Assembly (NCBI GenBank): GCA_051453625.1
Contig: JBOZIK010000001.1
Location: 178,530,085-178,594,084, forward strand
Source: Welwitschia mirabilis
Lineage: Eukaryota; Gnetophyta; Gnetopsida; Welwitschiales
Length of the DNA stretch: 64,000 nucleotides
Direction of reading: 5' to 3'
Part shown: positions 44,011 through 56,503 of the stretch, piece by piece
Position numbering within the stretch: the stretch's first letter is position 1
Layout: each line of letters opens with the position of its first letter
Made by a program: the position numbers and the translations under genes
The notes under the pieces: generated by a model
What the model was told of the DNA's origin: nothing
The model's input: only the letters and a program-made list of their open reading frames with translations
Databases searched by the model: none

Positions 44011-45600
44011 TTATGATTAAAATAATTAAATTAATGTCTTTATTTACAATAAATTGACCTAAAACACTTGATATAAATGTTAATTTTTACATTTTACTAT
44101 TTACTCTACCAAATAATAAAATAGAAAAAACAAATGATAAGTTAATTTAATCAATGGATTCCAAAAAAATTAAATTTTAAAAAGTTATTATAATTAATAA
44201 TTTAAACATTGATATGATAAGATTTAATCTAGATCTTGGTATACATGCATTATAGTGTATTTTTATTTTTAGCTACTTTGTTCTTATGGGTTCATTCAAA
44301 ACATGAAGAAAAGTTTTCCTTAAAGGAAAAAGACATTGTCCTGAATGCACAATTAACTTGTTATGTGTATATCATGTAAGACATTCCAATTTTTGTTTTA
44401 ATCAAAAAGGTCATTAGATATTAATATAAGTATACCCTATGTAGTAGATACAAGCTAGAATATATCATGAGTATTGTAGTATAAGAGGTATTTACCTATA
44501 ACTTTACTCATGAACATATTCATATATGTGTCTCCATATACTACTCAACCCCACTTGAAAGTGATACTTATATAGGTTTTTATTTTCTAGAACATCTATG
44601 ACTAGTACATTTCCATGCAATTTTTTAGTTTTCATGAATAATGGCTAGTAAATACATGCATCATTTTTAGAATGCATCATAGTATTGTAGAGGCCTTTAA
44701 CTAGGAACTGCATATCTTTCACATAAAAATGGAGGTATTATATAAAGAATTTAATCCTTGTAGTGTAGATGTTCAATAGGGGTCTTCATCATATAGAATG
44801 CTTATTATCCAACTTTTTTCTTCAAATTATTGTTTAGAAAACTAAGCTACATTTAACTTGTAGATTCTTATTTTATATAATGTGTAACTTTCTTAAGAAA
44901 TTAGAGGGCTTTATCTTGTATAATATATAGATTCCTTACAAAAGTTGAGGTGCTTAACATATACTCTCTAGAAATTTAGTTTTTCAATGTTAAGTATCCT
45001 TCCCATAGGGAGGTGTTTTTATTTCATAATTTTTTTTACCTTAATTTCTCCCCTTCACTTTTCCCCAAAGCAAGGCATCATTCATATAGAAATCTTTATA
45101 TATATACACATATCTTCTATTGGGTATGGATGGATAATCATGAGGCTTACACATGTGATCCATCCTATGAAGATGAATAGGTATCATGGATATCTTTTGT
45201 GTTTGTAGTATATATCCTTCTAATGCAAACATATATTATATTTTCCCCCTCTTATATCATATAGATATCTTTAGTTATATTTTTAAAATATAGAATTTCA
45301 TATTTGCATGTAAAGATTATTTTGGATATATCTAAGACTATGATTGTTTCAAACTCTACATATAATATTAGGTATAGTATGCAAGACAAAAGGTAAAGAA
45401 TTTACTTAAGAATTTATTAACCAAACTAATCCCTAATTAAACTAGAATTAATAGATGTCTAGAGGATTAAAGTCTTAAATGTAAATTAGGAAAACCATGT
45501 ACTTACCATAATTCTAGGTTTTAGTTAAAAATAAGAACAAGGACTTATCATTATATAAATTTCATATTTTAAATGACATCTATTTTAAATTTATTTGAAT
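44011..45600. other. AT-rich stretch, no gene recognised
   Basis: Only short overlapping frames on both strands (for example 44987-45232), with no motif or repeat partner. Likely worn repeat DNA. Confidence 0.4.
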
Positions 45601-46019
45601 TTTATCTCTTTCTTTTTTCATTGCCCATAGTTTTAGGTTGATGAAGAAGGATCATAGTCATGCCTTAAAATAGTTTAAGTGTTTAGCCATTGAATTAAAA
45701 AACAATTATTCTTTAAGATTAAAATCTTGACAACATCATGAAGAAATACTTCTAACACTTAAAAAGCTCCAATTTAGTTAGATGTAAATTCATAAAAAAC
45801 TTTATAACACTTAGAATCATATAACTAGGTTATTAGGTTTAAGAGGTTTCTTATAGGGATGATTCTTAAGGTAGGCTTGGTTTTTAGTGTATGAAACAAA
45901 GGGCTAATTGATTCATAATTAAAGTTGTGGGTAACTATTGGTTCATAGGTCCTGATTAAGTCTACATCTTTAAAGTCATTTATAAGATTTATTTTTTTCT
46001 ACATTAAAGACTTATAACT

Positions 46020-46560
46020 TTATAATCATGTTTTCAACATTTTTACTATTTCATTTCTATAGTTGATAAGGATATTAGAAGTGATTAGGAATAATCTTTT
46101 TAAGATAAGAAAAAATTCCTTTGAATTCTCTTCCATTTCTAAGACTACAAAATTCATGGTATATTAAAATTTATCAACTTATACCAAGACATCTTCTATT
46201 ATTTCTATTGGTATCTTAGATAATTAGTTAATAAATTATAATGTCTTTTTTGCTTTTATAAATTCTTCCACCTCATATTCTTTACTTAGTGAATAAGAAA
46301 TTAGGTTCACACTAGTCCATAATTCTAGTAAGGCTTTGTCTAATTTTACATTTTCTAGAACACATAAAATAATTGAAAATCAAGGTCTCTAAAGTTATGC
46401 GAAAATTTATTTTAAGCTATGGCATTAACCTGTTAGGCTAAGAAATCTCTTTCATTTATGTTTAATTTTCTATTTAGCATATGCATATCTCTGAGAAATT
46501 TATCATAAAATGGAACTTCCTTGATGGGATTTAAAAGTGGAACATATACATTAAAATCCT
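46020..46560 (-). pseudogene. Gypsy protease relic, copy E1
   Basis: 'FLRDMHMLNRKLNI' (about 46505-46465) is the pre-protease block and 'LELWTSVNLISYSLSKEYE' (about 46330-46275) stands at the active site, where D-L-G-A-S is expected. Both Asp and Gly are lost. The sequence downstream to 46020 also matches element D near 41480-41530. Confidence 0.65.
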
Positions 46561-47224
46561 TAAGTATTTTGAGATACTATTATTTAAGTTATTTATTTCA
46601 TAATGATGTAAGTCATTCAAGAGATGGGGCTTTTGTAATTTATTGTGTTTAAATTTCTCTAAATCATTTTATTTATCTTTCTTAATTTTGATGTTATTTA
46701 AGGTAAGATGTTATAAGGGTCCTCTCTAAGTGGTTTGATGCATTCATTAATTTGAATACTATATTCGAGTAAGATAGCATAATGTCCTTTAGCATCACCT
46801 AGTTATTCAATAGCATTTACAACATTTGAGTTGGAAATAGGTCATGCTAGAAGCATATCCTTTTCTTCTTCATTAAATGTACTTAATATGTGGATGGTAG
46901 CTTGAAAAAGTTGGTTTATTTTCTATGTGAGAGAGCTTTAACTATTTAGTTATTTACTTTAACTTTTTTTTATTAGTAACTATTTTCATAAATTGTTTTG
47001 ATATTCTATAGTAATATACTTGAAGTTGATTTAGTTCTTATGATTTTGAGGTGAATGCCTCACTTTATGGGGTTTTCCATGTTTTCTTCAAGTCAAGTTA
47101 TAAGAATATCCATAAGGAAATGATGGTTCTCATGGTTGTTATTGTTATTATCCTTAAAAGAGTCTCTTAGCCTACATAATATTCACTATTTAGTCATTAT
47201 TTCTTTATAAAGAAAAATAAAGAG

Positions 47225-47324
47225 NNNNNNNNNNNNNNNNNNNNNNNNNNNNNNNNNNNNNNNNNNNNNNNNNNNNNNNNNNNNNNNNNNNNNNNNNNNN
47301 NNNNNNNNNNNNNNNNNNNNNNNN
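47225..47324. other. Assembly gap, 100 N, between two protease copies
   Basis: The left edge ends with sequence that recurs at 48474, 1.15 kb to the right. The gap may hide the missing gag start of copy E1 or mark a misjoin. Confidence 0.9.
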
Positions 47325-47399
47325 AAAATTATTTATCTATACTAAGATGTTTTCTATTATTATTATGACTACTTTTATTGATTTAATAATAAATTATGG

Positions 47400-47700
47400 G
47401 ATTAATTATTTTCCTTTAATCCTTTCAATCAAAGTTCTTTGAATAGTGAATAAGACATTAGTTTTATATTAGCTCCTAAGTTTATCAATGTTTACATATC
47501 TTTTTGTTTTCTATAATACATGAAATTATTAAGGAATGAAGGTCTATAAAATTTGATAAAAGTTTTTTGAAAAATATAAAACACTTACTTACTAAGTCAA
47601 TAAGTCTTTCCTTTAATATTTATTCTTCTCTTTATCATTCACATGTCTTTAAATCACTTAGATTAATAATGAAAAAACTTAATAACATCCAAAAGTGGAA
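47400..47700 (-). pseudogene. Gypsy protease relic, copy E2
   Basis: 'TLINLGANIKLMSYSLFKEL' (about 47490-47432) is the protease active-site region with Asp changed to Asn. The pre-protease block, worn but readable, is at about 47660-47590. It is upstream of copy E1 on the minus strand. Confidence 0.65.
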
Positions 47701-48434
47701 TGTATATCTCTACTTCCTTAAAGGTCTTTAAGTATTCTTCTTAATATGTTTTCTTACTAATGATGTAAGGAATTTTGAAAAATTATTGTTTTTGTAAATC
47801 TTCATCATTAACGCTTTTTAACTCATCATATTTACTTTTTTAATATTAAGTATGATCTTAGATAATGGATTAGATGTAAAATGATTCTCTCTAGATTGTT
47901 GGACATGTTTGTTTATTTCGATATTGCTTTTATTTGATATAGTATTAATTATCTTAACCTCTCTTAGTTACTTAATAGTATTTACACCCTTTAGGTTAAG
48001 AATAGATGGTCTAGAACAATATTTGTTTTTGTCTTTTTAGATGTAGTTAATATGTAGCTGGTAGTTTAAAAAGGTTAGTTCATTTTTTGTTTTAAATATT
48101 AGAGAGTTTTATCTATTGAGTTATTTATTAAAACTTGGTCATGACCTCTAGCCACTTAATATGACTAGTCAATGTACTTATCGCATCATGTGCAATGGCC
48201 AATTGATAGATAATTAATTATGATGAATTATTTTAAAACATCCTCTGTTGATCTACTAGATTAACTAGATGGTTGTGAAGTGAATGCTTTATTTTATAAG
48301 GTTTTTCATGAAAGTTCATGGTGGTTTCTGCAATTTGAGTTATGAACATATTTAAAAGGAAATGATGGTTTATGTGGTTATTATTTTTTTTGCTATTATC
48401 TTAAAAAAGGACTCTTATCTTATATCATATTCAA

Positions 48435-48770
48435 CTATTTAGTCATTATTTCTTTATAAAGAAAAATAAAGAGGAACTTATCAATTTCATCATCAGAAAA
48501 GGTATAGATAGTACATATATCTCTACCACTAGTTATTTTGAATTTAGATGTCTTAAAGTTATTTAATCTATTAAGGACGTAATCTATTTTTTTAAGCAAG
48601 ACTATTTTCTCATCTAACTTAAACATTTTTAATCCTATATATTTAGAAGCTACTTTAGTATTCTCAACATTTTTATCCCAGTTTTCAGATATCCTGACAA
48701 TTATTTTTAAACTTTTCCATGCTTTATTACACTCATGAGATGTAGAATCTTTACCACTTCTCATCTTCAT
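48435..48770 (-). pseudogene. Putative gypsy gag N-terminus of element E
   Basis: An open frame of 111 codons with an ATG at 48770, opening 'MKMRSGKDSTSHECNKAWKS' and ending 'FLYKEIMTK'. Many gypsy gags open M-R-T-R-S-G-K, and the frame leads into the duplicated gag/protease segment, so I read it as the gag start. The rest, rich in Lys, Ile and Leu with some coiled-coil character (residues 50-75), is not recognised. It has no stop over 336 bases, unusual in this window. A separate small protein is possible but unsupported. Confidence 0.4.
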
Positions 48771-49890
48771 TAATTACTACTTTGTGCGCTTAATTTTTCA
48801 TAGAAAATGATTAAAAGATTTTAAGATTTAAAATTGTGTTATGGACATACCTTCAGTAGGGTTTTAATGTACTTAAAGCCCTTGTGAAAAGATTCTTTTT
48901 CTTGTTTCTATAGGTCCATAATCTTTATTTGATATTCACTAGTATTGTGAGCTAGGTAAGATTTCTTTAATAATTTACAAGTGAAGTTTCTCTATTACCT
49001 AATAAAATAAGGTCTTAGGTTGTGTAACTAATATTTTTCTTTTTATTTTATAGAGAATGAAAACTGTTTCATCCTAGTCATTTATCCTTGCACTTTCATA
49101 GCTAAAATTGAAGCCTTAATTTATCTTAAGTATTTATATAGATATTTAGAATAGTGGCCAAGAAATTTAGATAATAAATTAATACAAAATGATTTTATTT
49201 TAATTTTATTTATGTATAGAGATAAAAACATGTAAGAAGAATATAGCTAAACACTCAAGTTACTAAAATGATATGAAAGTTTTTCAAGGTAATTCTTAAC
49301 ATATGTTATTTCTATCTATATTAGATATGATTAACTTAGTCAAAATATGTTAATTAGGTTTTCATTTGAATTCTTACTAATCTAAAATCAAAGTTCTAAA
49401 TAGTTTTGATCAGACTCAATGTCAAAGTCATTTATGAGTGTTTAGCATTCTAGTTATTTTTCAATTTTCTGATTGAGTTAACTAGTAGTAGATCTAAGTG
49501 AATGCTACATAAAAAATCCTTTATGATATGTTACTAATGAAAGATGATATAATTTATCTAAGCATGTAGTTTAAAAATAGAATAATGAAGAAAATCAAAG
49601 AGAGTATGATAATAGTAGTGGAAATAATGGTAGTGCCAATTAGGTTGTAAATTCTATTTTGACAAAAATAGATAACAAACAATTTTAAAAAAATGCATTT
49701 TAATATAGAGCATCTAATATAAAAGATTTATAATTCTAAAAATTTTATCCAAAGAAGTAGAGGTACTTCTCAATAGTGTAGCATGTAGAGAGGTTCTATG
49801 AATTTTACTAACAAAAGTAAACCTACTCTTTTTATAACTAAGAATGTAAAAATAAGGATAAATCACACCTAGCTATAAGTATTATTTCAT
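48771..49890. other. AT-rich stretch, no gene recognised
   Basis: This is where a leader and LTR of element E would be expected; no convincing primer site was found. Confidence 0.35.
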
Positions 49891-49899
49891 GTACAGATT

Positions 49900-51000
49900 T
49901 ATAATGCATATTTATAAATCTAGATGCCTATGTTTCAAATGTACCTAATTCCCATAAAACATACAACACAAATTCTTCTTGTAAATTTGATAATGTCAGA
50001 TTAGAGATTAAAAAATAATAATAAAATTTTCAACAAAAAAAATCAAAAAAAGTGCTTATTGGTAAGCCAAGGAACATCAATTGCAAGCTCTAGAAATGAC
50101 ATCATAAACTTACTATACCTTAAGTTATGTAATAAATTCTAATTAATGAAAGATATTCTCTAATGATTAAGTATGAATAGCTTTAAATAAGGGACCATAA
50201 ATTATATTCTCATATAGATAATCATAGTTTTTGTTCTTTCTCAAAGACTACAGAGGTATTATAAAGCTTACAAGAACTATTAAATGTTTCACAAGTAAGT
50301 TTTGTGTATAAAGAAGATCTAGAAAGTAATTAATAAAACTATTCAATTGATTTAATATATCCTTCTTAGAATAATGAATAAATATTGAATCTTTAAAATA
50401 TAGTAATATGTATATCATTTAAATGCTATAAAACATTAAATTCTTTATTCTACTAATAAGTACTAAGGAACATTTCCAAAACATCATTACATAACCTATA
50501 ATTTTAATTAAATTAGAGATGAAAAAGTAAAGAAAAATCCAATGACATATGAAATTGGATTCATGAATGAGAACATCATTATAGAGATTAACAAATCATA
50601 GATCTAGTACAAGGTAACGCATTCCACATGTCAAGTGGAATAGTCATTTCCTCATATAAAGGGATGAAGAAAGAAGGTTAAGAATTTCACGATGTGATAA
50701 GCCCATATCATAGTCAGTGGAAATCTAAAAATGATGGAGCCTTGATGGATGATGACAAAAAATGCTCTAATGATGATATAAATCTAAGCGCCACAGTGAA
50801 TTACACATAAAGGACGATGGACAAAGGATGATTAGCCCTTCAAGTATGCTAGTTTTTTGTAACTCTTCTTAAGGTTGAAGATATTAATTAATGTATTCTT
50901 GTTAAAAATAGATGGATGATGACAAATTTAATTGGGTGGTAGGACATAAATATGTAGTTCTTAGTCTTCATATATTGTTTTAGCATTAGGCTGTAAGGTT
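49900..51000. repeat. Degenerate repeat, partner of 52420-53480
   Basis: Shares with 52420-53480, in the same order, TATTATAAAGCTTACAA / TATTTCAAAGCTTACAA, GCATAACC-type, and TCATTTCCTCATA...GAAGAAG...GATAAG blocks. Spacing differs by up to 200 bases. Possibly two worn LTRs of one family. Confidence 0.4.
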
Positions 51001-52419
51001 AATTTTTTATCTTAGCATCTATTTAGCTTATCATACTTTTTAAAACCCACTTTTCTTGATAACATTAACAATACTCAAGATCTTTATGATAGCATTGATA
51101 TCCTTAGCTAGTTTAACTCTAACAAACTTTGGGTAGCTTAGGTTATGTTATAGACAAAATACCAAAAATCATTCCTTTTAATAAAGCTTTTGATAATTAA
51201 TGGATAAATGTGTTTAGAAATAAAGTACTTGAAAATATAATAAGTATAGCATTAGAAATTTATTAATTTATTAAATTGTAGTAGTTTAAGATATAAAAAT
51301 TTAAGTAAATAGAAGGCTTGGTATTTTATTAGTTATTATTAAAAATGCAAAACATTAATTCTTTAATAGTTAAAATCTTGGTGATTTTCACTTAATGGAG
51401 ATGCATGGACTATTCATTTACTTAGAGAAAATTAGATTTTATTATGGTTTCTTATCTTTTCTTGCATAGAAGATCATTATTTTAGATGCAAAATTATTAC
51501 AATTTATAGGTTTAACAAAATTTAGGGGGCAAAGCACTCATAAGTTTATTAATCAATTAAATAAATTATTTTATGTTAATAAAAATGTATAGAAACAAAT
51601 CCAGATATTTATGAGAAGGATGAATGTTAAACTCAAAGCTTTTAGTGATTATTCCTCATTCTTAGGAGTGTAACCACCATAATTATATAAGATAATGATT
51701 GACTTAGATATCTTTTAGGTGATAATCACTTATGAAATTATTAACGAGTATAAAATAATTCATGGTAAGTTGAATAAAATATTTAATAATTAAGTAGATC
51801 TTAGTTTATAAAAGTAGAGAATAAAAATATTTAAAGACATATAATGTTTTTCTATATTCATACTTTCTATGGTATTTGATTCATTATGGATTTTTCATTA
51901 GTACTTATTTTTAGCATTTAGTATTTCCCTATCTATATCTCATTTTGGAAAATATTTCTAATTTTATTTTTCTCATTCAAATATATCTTTGAATTTTTAT
52001 CTTAAAGAACATTTGGAATATTTATTGTAAAATTTTTTAAGTATATTAAGCATAAATTTCATGTTTCTACAATAGATAGATATAATATGTCATAAAATAT
52101 AGCCTTTTAACTTTAGATTTAAGCTTAAAAACTTGATATAAATGAGAAATAGTTGATACAATTTTTATATCAGTGACTTGATCATTTTGTATTATGGTCT
52201 ATTGTCCCCCTTTTTTTTTTTGGTTTTAATTCCTTTTCTTTATATCTTATTACCTTTTAGGCCTTTTTCTTATATATCTGTAGATTTGTGCATCTATACT
52301 TCACTTATTTATATTGCTACTTTTTAATCCTAATAAAGATTTTTTTTTGGTCTACATGAATCTTATGATGCATAAATTATTATTTATCATTGAATTTAGA
52401 GCATACAATTAAAATAATA
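51001..52419. other. AT-rich stretch, no gene recognised
   Basis: Nothing coding. A T run of about 12 lies at 52211-52221. If the flanking repeats are LTRs, this is a very short interior, but no primer site or polypurine tract was seen. Confidence 0.35.
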
Positions 52420-53480
52420 ATTAGTTTTAATTAGTAGTTTAGAGATTTAAACTTGGAACTTACTATGCTTTAACTTATGATATAACTCACAATATTTGAA
52501 AGAAGGGTTTTAATTATCAAGGTGCATTTAATAATTTAAAATAAGTAAATTATAACATCCTATTATAGTATGATTTATCCTAATTATTATTCTCTTTCAA
52601 GGATTTCAAAGGTATTTCAAAGCTTACAAATATCAAATAAAGGTTTTTAGATAAGGATTGAATAAAAAGGATTTGAAAAGGACTTTTGAAAAAGATATTA
52701 ATATTTAGATAACATAGATTTATACTCCTAGGAATTAGGAATAACTACTCATGGGGTAATCTATAAAGCAAATCTAATCAAAGTGAAACACATTATTATA
52801 ACTACAACTTGGATTTATAGATAAATAATAAATTATTCACTACAAAATTCAAATGTTATGAAATCATAATTATTAGATATGTTATATATAATGAAGAGTA
52901 AAAAATACTAGGATGGTATGAAAGATATCATAAACTAACATATCAATCATTTAAACCTTAACAATACATTAAACAAATAGATCTAAAAGATTAAATATGA
53001 AATAACATTGAAAATTAACTATTGCATAACCAATAATCATAATTGCATCAATGATAGAAGAATAAATTAAATTCAATCATAGTTTAAAGTGCATTTAATG
53101 ATAATAAAAATACTACAAAAAATACCAATTTAGCATAGATTAAGTATTGGGGTTTAGCAAAATAGATGCTTCATGAGTCAATCATTTCCTCATAATCAAA
53201 TAGGAAGAAGAGGATTAGAACTTTATGATAAGACTTATAACAATGTTCCAGTGGATGATTATAGCTCTAATGATGGATGTTAAATGATGGATTTAAAATA
53301 TGAATAAATAATGGAATGCTTTCCTCTCAAGGGATGCTTTTGTTATGAGGCAAAGTTGGTTGTATTTAAAACAGTTTATGGAGTGTGCTTCATGCTTATG
53401 GATGTTTTTAAAAGGATGATCAATTCATGATCCTATTGGTAGATCCATTATGGCCAATTGATAAAATCATGACAAAGTTT
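52420..53480. repeat. Degenerate repeat, partner of 49900-51000
   Basis: See the shared blocks TATTTCAAAGCTTACAA (near 52606) and TCATTTCCTCATA (near 53184). Low identity overall; same orientation as its partner. Confidence 0.4.
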
Positions 53481-53699
53481 GATGTCATGGTAATATCTTA
53501 AGTAAATACCATTACATTGATTAATGAAAGTTGATACAATCATTTGAGATGCCTTATAGATGTTCTTAATGTATTAGATTTAATTATCTCAATTTATAAT
53601 TAATCTATTATTAATTGAGTATCAAGAAATTTATTTTAGAGCTTTGTCTATCTACTAATTATTTAGATGAAGGCATAAGACAAAGATCATTTAACCAGA

Positions 53700-54420
53700 T
53701 TCAAAGAGGATGATGTGATAGAGCATTAATGAATAGTTACATGCCTCATCCTATTGTTTTTATTAGATGAAGCATGGTTGGATAATTATTTGTAACCAAT
53801 TAAAAATTACTCAATCCATTAGTAAATCTTTATTATAAATGCATCTCTTTGGGTTCCATCATTGAGTAACCCTAATAATTAATAAACCCATTATCATATA
53901 TTTATTGTAACCACATCTTTTGAATGGCATTATTTGGTGATTAGAACTTTTAATCCAAAACTATAAATATCCTCCTAAGAATCCCATTTGAAAATCACTT
54001 TACATGAATTTGGCTTATGACATTAGATCGTTTTGGATAAGGAATTCATCCACTTGTAAAAGAAGTTCTTCTTAATGTTGTATTGTGTTTCCTTCATTGA
54101 GGGATTTCTGTTTGTGAGTGGATAAATTTGGAGTACTATTGGTAATAAAATAAAGTGTGCTTTTATCATACTTTTCTTTACTATTTTTATTATACTTTAT
54201 GTTAATGTCAATTTAATGGTATTATAGATTGAATCTAATTTTGATATAGAGTATAAGATCCAAATGAGTAATACCAAGTTATTAATTTACTTAATTGATT
54301 ACATTTAGATTATTCCATTCCCCTTCCATTGAATGTTCATTTCCATTACATTACTTTCATATCATCTCATCAATTGCATTATTGTTTTATTTTATTATTA
54401 ATAAAACTTAAAAAACATAA
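53700..54420 (+). repeat. LTR-like segment
   Basis: On the plus strand a TATA-like ACTATAAATATCCTCC (about 53962) is followed about 185 bases later by AATAAAATAAAG (about 54147), the usual order of promoter and poly(A) signal across an LTR R region. No partner LTR or TG/CA ends were identified. It stands upstream of the reading frame at 55.4-56.4 kb. Confidence 0.35.
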
Positions 54421-55437
54421 CAATTCTCCTTCTCTCTTTCTTCAAAACCAGGTCTTCCAACTCATTTTCTTCTAAGTTTACAAACTTGAGTTTACTTAAC
54501 CTATACTAGGTGTGTTTCTTACTCTATGCCTAAGAGCGTTATAAAAATTGCAATTGAAATTCTCAAAAAAAATTGCAAAAATGAATCCTTTGATTTCTTT
54601 TTGATATTTTTTCTCAGAGGGAAATCTCTGGGGATTTTGGGTTTTAAGATTGAACTTGTAAATTATTTAACATATATCAAATAAGAAATTTTAACATTAT
54701 TTCCAAGTAAGAAAGTGTGTTCTCAAGAAGTTCATATTCTACATCAAAAGTAAGATGATATTATTCTTTGAATGTGTTACTTTATTTTTTTGTTTTACAT
54801 TAACCATAAGTTTTAACTTTTTAATATTTGATTGATTACTCTTTCTTGATTGTAATAGAACTTTTTTAATCTTCTTTTTTTTGTAATATTTATTTTATTA
54901 ATTAGATTTAGTATATTAGTCTACCCTTTGCACCTTAGTGTGATCTCGAAAATTTCTATCTAAATACACTTCTATCTCATGATTTTAGTATTACTAATTA
55001 TTAGTTAGTATGATTGATCTCTGTCTTGACTTTTGTAATATAGGTGATTATTCTACTTACTATTTAAATAAATTCTTCTTATTCTCCTTTTCCCACTTGA
55101 TTTTATGGATTTAAATAATATGTAAAATCTTTGCTAAAAAAGGAAAACTTGTCATTGAAAAATATTGTTGGAACTAGGAATTAGGCCACTTCCTCTTTTT
55201 AACCTTGATTTAGAATGATGATGAGTTAAAATGATACAGAGATTCTGCCCATTTAGAAAAGAATTTTGTAATTGATTTGGCAAATCCCAAACTTCTTCCA
55301 TAGAGGAACATGAGGAAGAACTAGATTCCCTATACAAATATTTTCATTAATGTGAAAATCAATTAATAAACTCAACAAAATTTAGAGATGTTAATAGGAG
55401 TTATCACATAAATATATAGGGGAAAAAACATTCTTGA

Positions 55438-56424
55438 GCCTATACCACTTTGTTTACTACTTTTCACCTTGAATATGACACAAAGAACATTAAACTTGCT
55501 ACACAAAATAGTACTATCTCTTATTTTAATAATGATGATAAAATGATAAAAGTAGATGATCAATGTATAATATTTCACTCTCTAGAAGATAGCCAATTTG
55601 AGCACAACAATGTTTTAACTCACTAACTAAAAAGAAATGACAAGAATAATGGTTCATTAAATGATGATATAGAGATATTAGATTGTTAGTTTAATATCCA
55701 CTTAGTTTTGAAATATCAATGTGATAAGGAAATATCAATTCTAGAAAAATCTAAAAACTTCCTAAGACATGATGAACATAATAATTACATTTATTTTTAT
55801 GATCTTTTTAATGAATTTAACAAATTAGAGAATGATGATATTCAATAAAATGATGATGAAAATAATGAGAGAAATGAGAATAAGGTAGAATCCATAGACA
55901 TTTAACAAAATTAAATAAATGATAAAATTATTACCTTTAGTGAAATAACCAAACTTAAAGAGTCTAAACATATCAAGATTGTTTGTCCATTTCTTCCACT
56001 TGTATTTGTATGTAACACTCAATATAACATCCTTTCTTCTACTCTTAATTTCATGTTACCTTATGCTTTTAATAATGTTTAAAGTTTTGAAAAACAAGAT
56101 TAGGAATTTCTTGAAATATTGAATTAACAAAAAACTTACCTTGTTGAAGAAAATCCATGTCTTAAATTGAATCTTAAGGAAGTTATTAGTCATACTAAAC
56201 ACATCTTAATCAATTATCCTAAAAGGATTTCTAGTATTTCTTTGATCCATCCTTTCTTTTTGAGTACCACCATTGATTTCCACTTTACTAGATGTCAGTT
56301 GTAATATCAATCATTAAATAAAAATGATTCTTTACATTAGTTTGAAATATATTATTTAACATTAAAATATATCAATTATTTATCTCTTATTTAGCTATTA
56401 AATTTTATGGGATTAAAGTGCTAT
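55438..56424 (+). pseudogene. Unidentified Asp/Asn-rich decayed ORF, about 300 codons in one frame
   Basis: From 55471 (GAA TAT GAC) one plus-strand frame can be read for about 300 codons with no frameshift, interrupted only by about a dozen TAA/TAG, each one step from CAA or CAG. The translation is not random: 'CIIFHSLEDSQFEHNNVL', then an acidic Asn/Asp/Glu stretch ('FNEFNKLENDDIQ'), then 'KHIKIVCPFLPLVFVCN', and 'VEENPCLKLNLKEVISHTKH' with 'INYPKRISSISLIHPFF'. I do not recognise it. It may be an unusual ORF of an LTR element, given the LTR-like segment upstream. A frame kept while stops accumulate fits decay by cytosine deamination after loss of function. Confidence 0.5.
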
Positions 56425-56491
56425 TAAGATACCTCATCATTATGAACTAATTCTCTTAAAAAATGCTGATATATCTTTCATGTTATGTAAA

Positions 56492-56503
56492 TTTTTTTTT
56501 TTT
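56492..56503 (-). other. Poly(A) tail of the minus-strand L1
   Basis: Twelve T in a row on the plus strand. The sequence to its left (ATGTTATGTAAA on the plus strand) would be the target-site side. Confidence 0.6.

Larger units (their letters stand above)
45600..48770 (-). mobile_element. Gypsy remnant E with duplicated gag-end/protease region
   Basis: Two related segments lie one after the other on the minus strand, about 48474-47325 and 47224-46140, separated by a 100-N gap. Both carry a gag-end block, then a protease active site. The edge sequence TAAAGAAAAATAAAGAG with about 20 further bases is nearly identical at 47190-47224 and 48430-48474; the rest is only about 70 percent alike by eye. 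A likely gag start lies at 48770. No reverse transcriptase or integrase belongs to it. It resembles the element D protease region. Confidence 0.6.

Noticed and set aside
44987-45232. Overlapping plus and minus frames of 60-75 codons
   Set aside because: No motif, repeat partner or codon pattern; one of the two must be noise and probably both are.
55152-56022. Three minus-strand frames of 61-68 codons
   Set aside because: They oppose the longer plus-strand relic, which shows better protein-like content.
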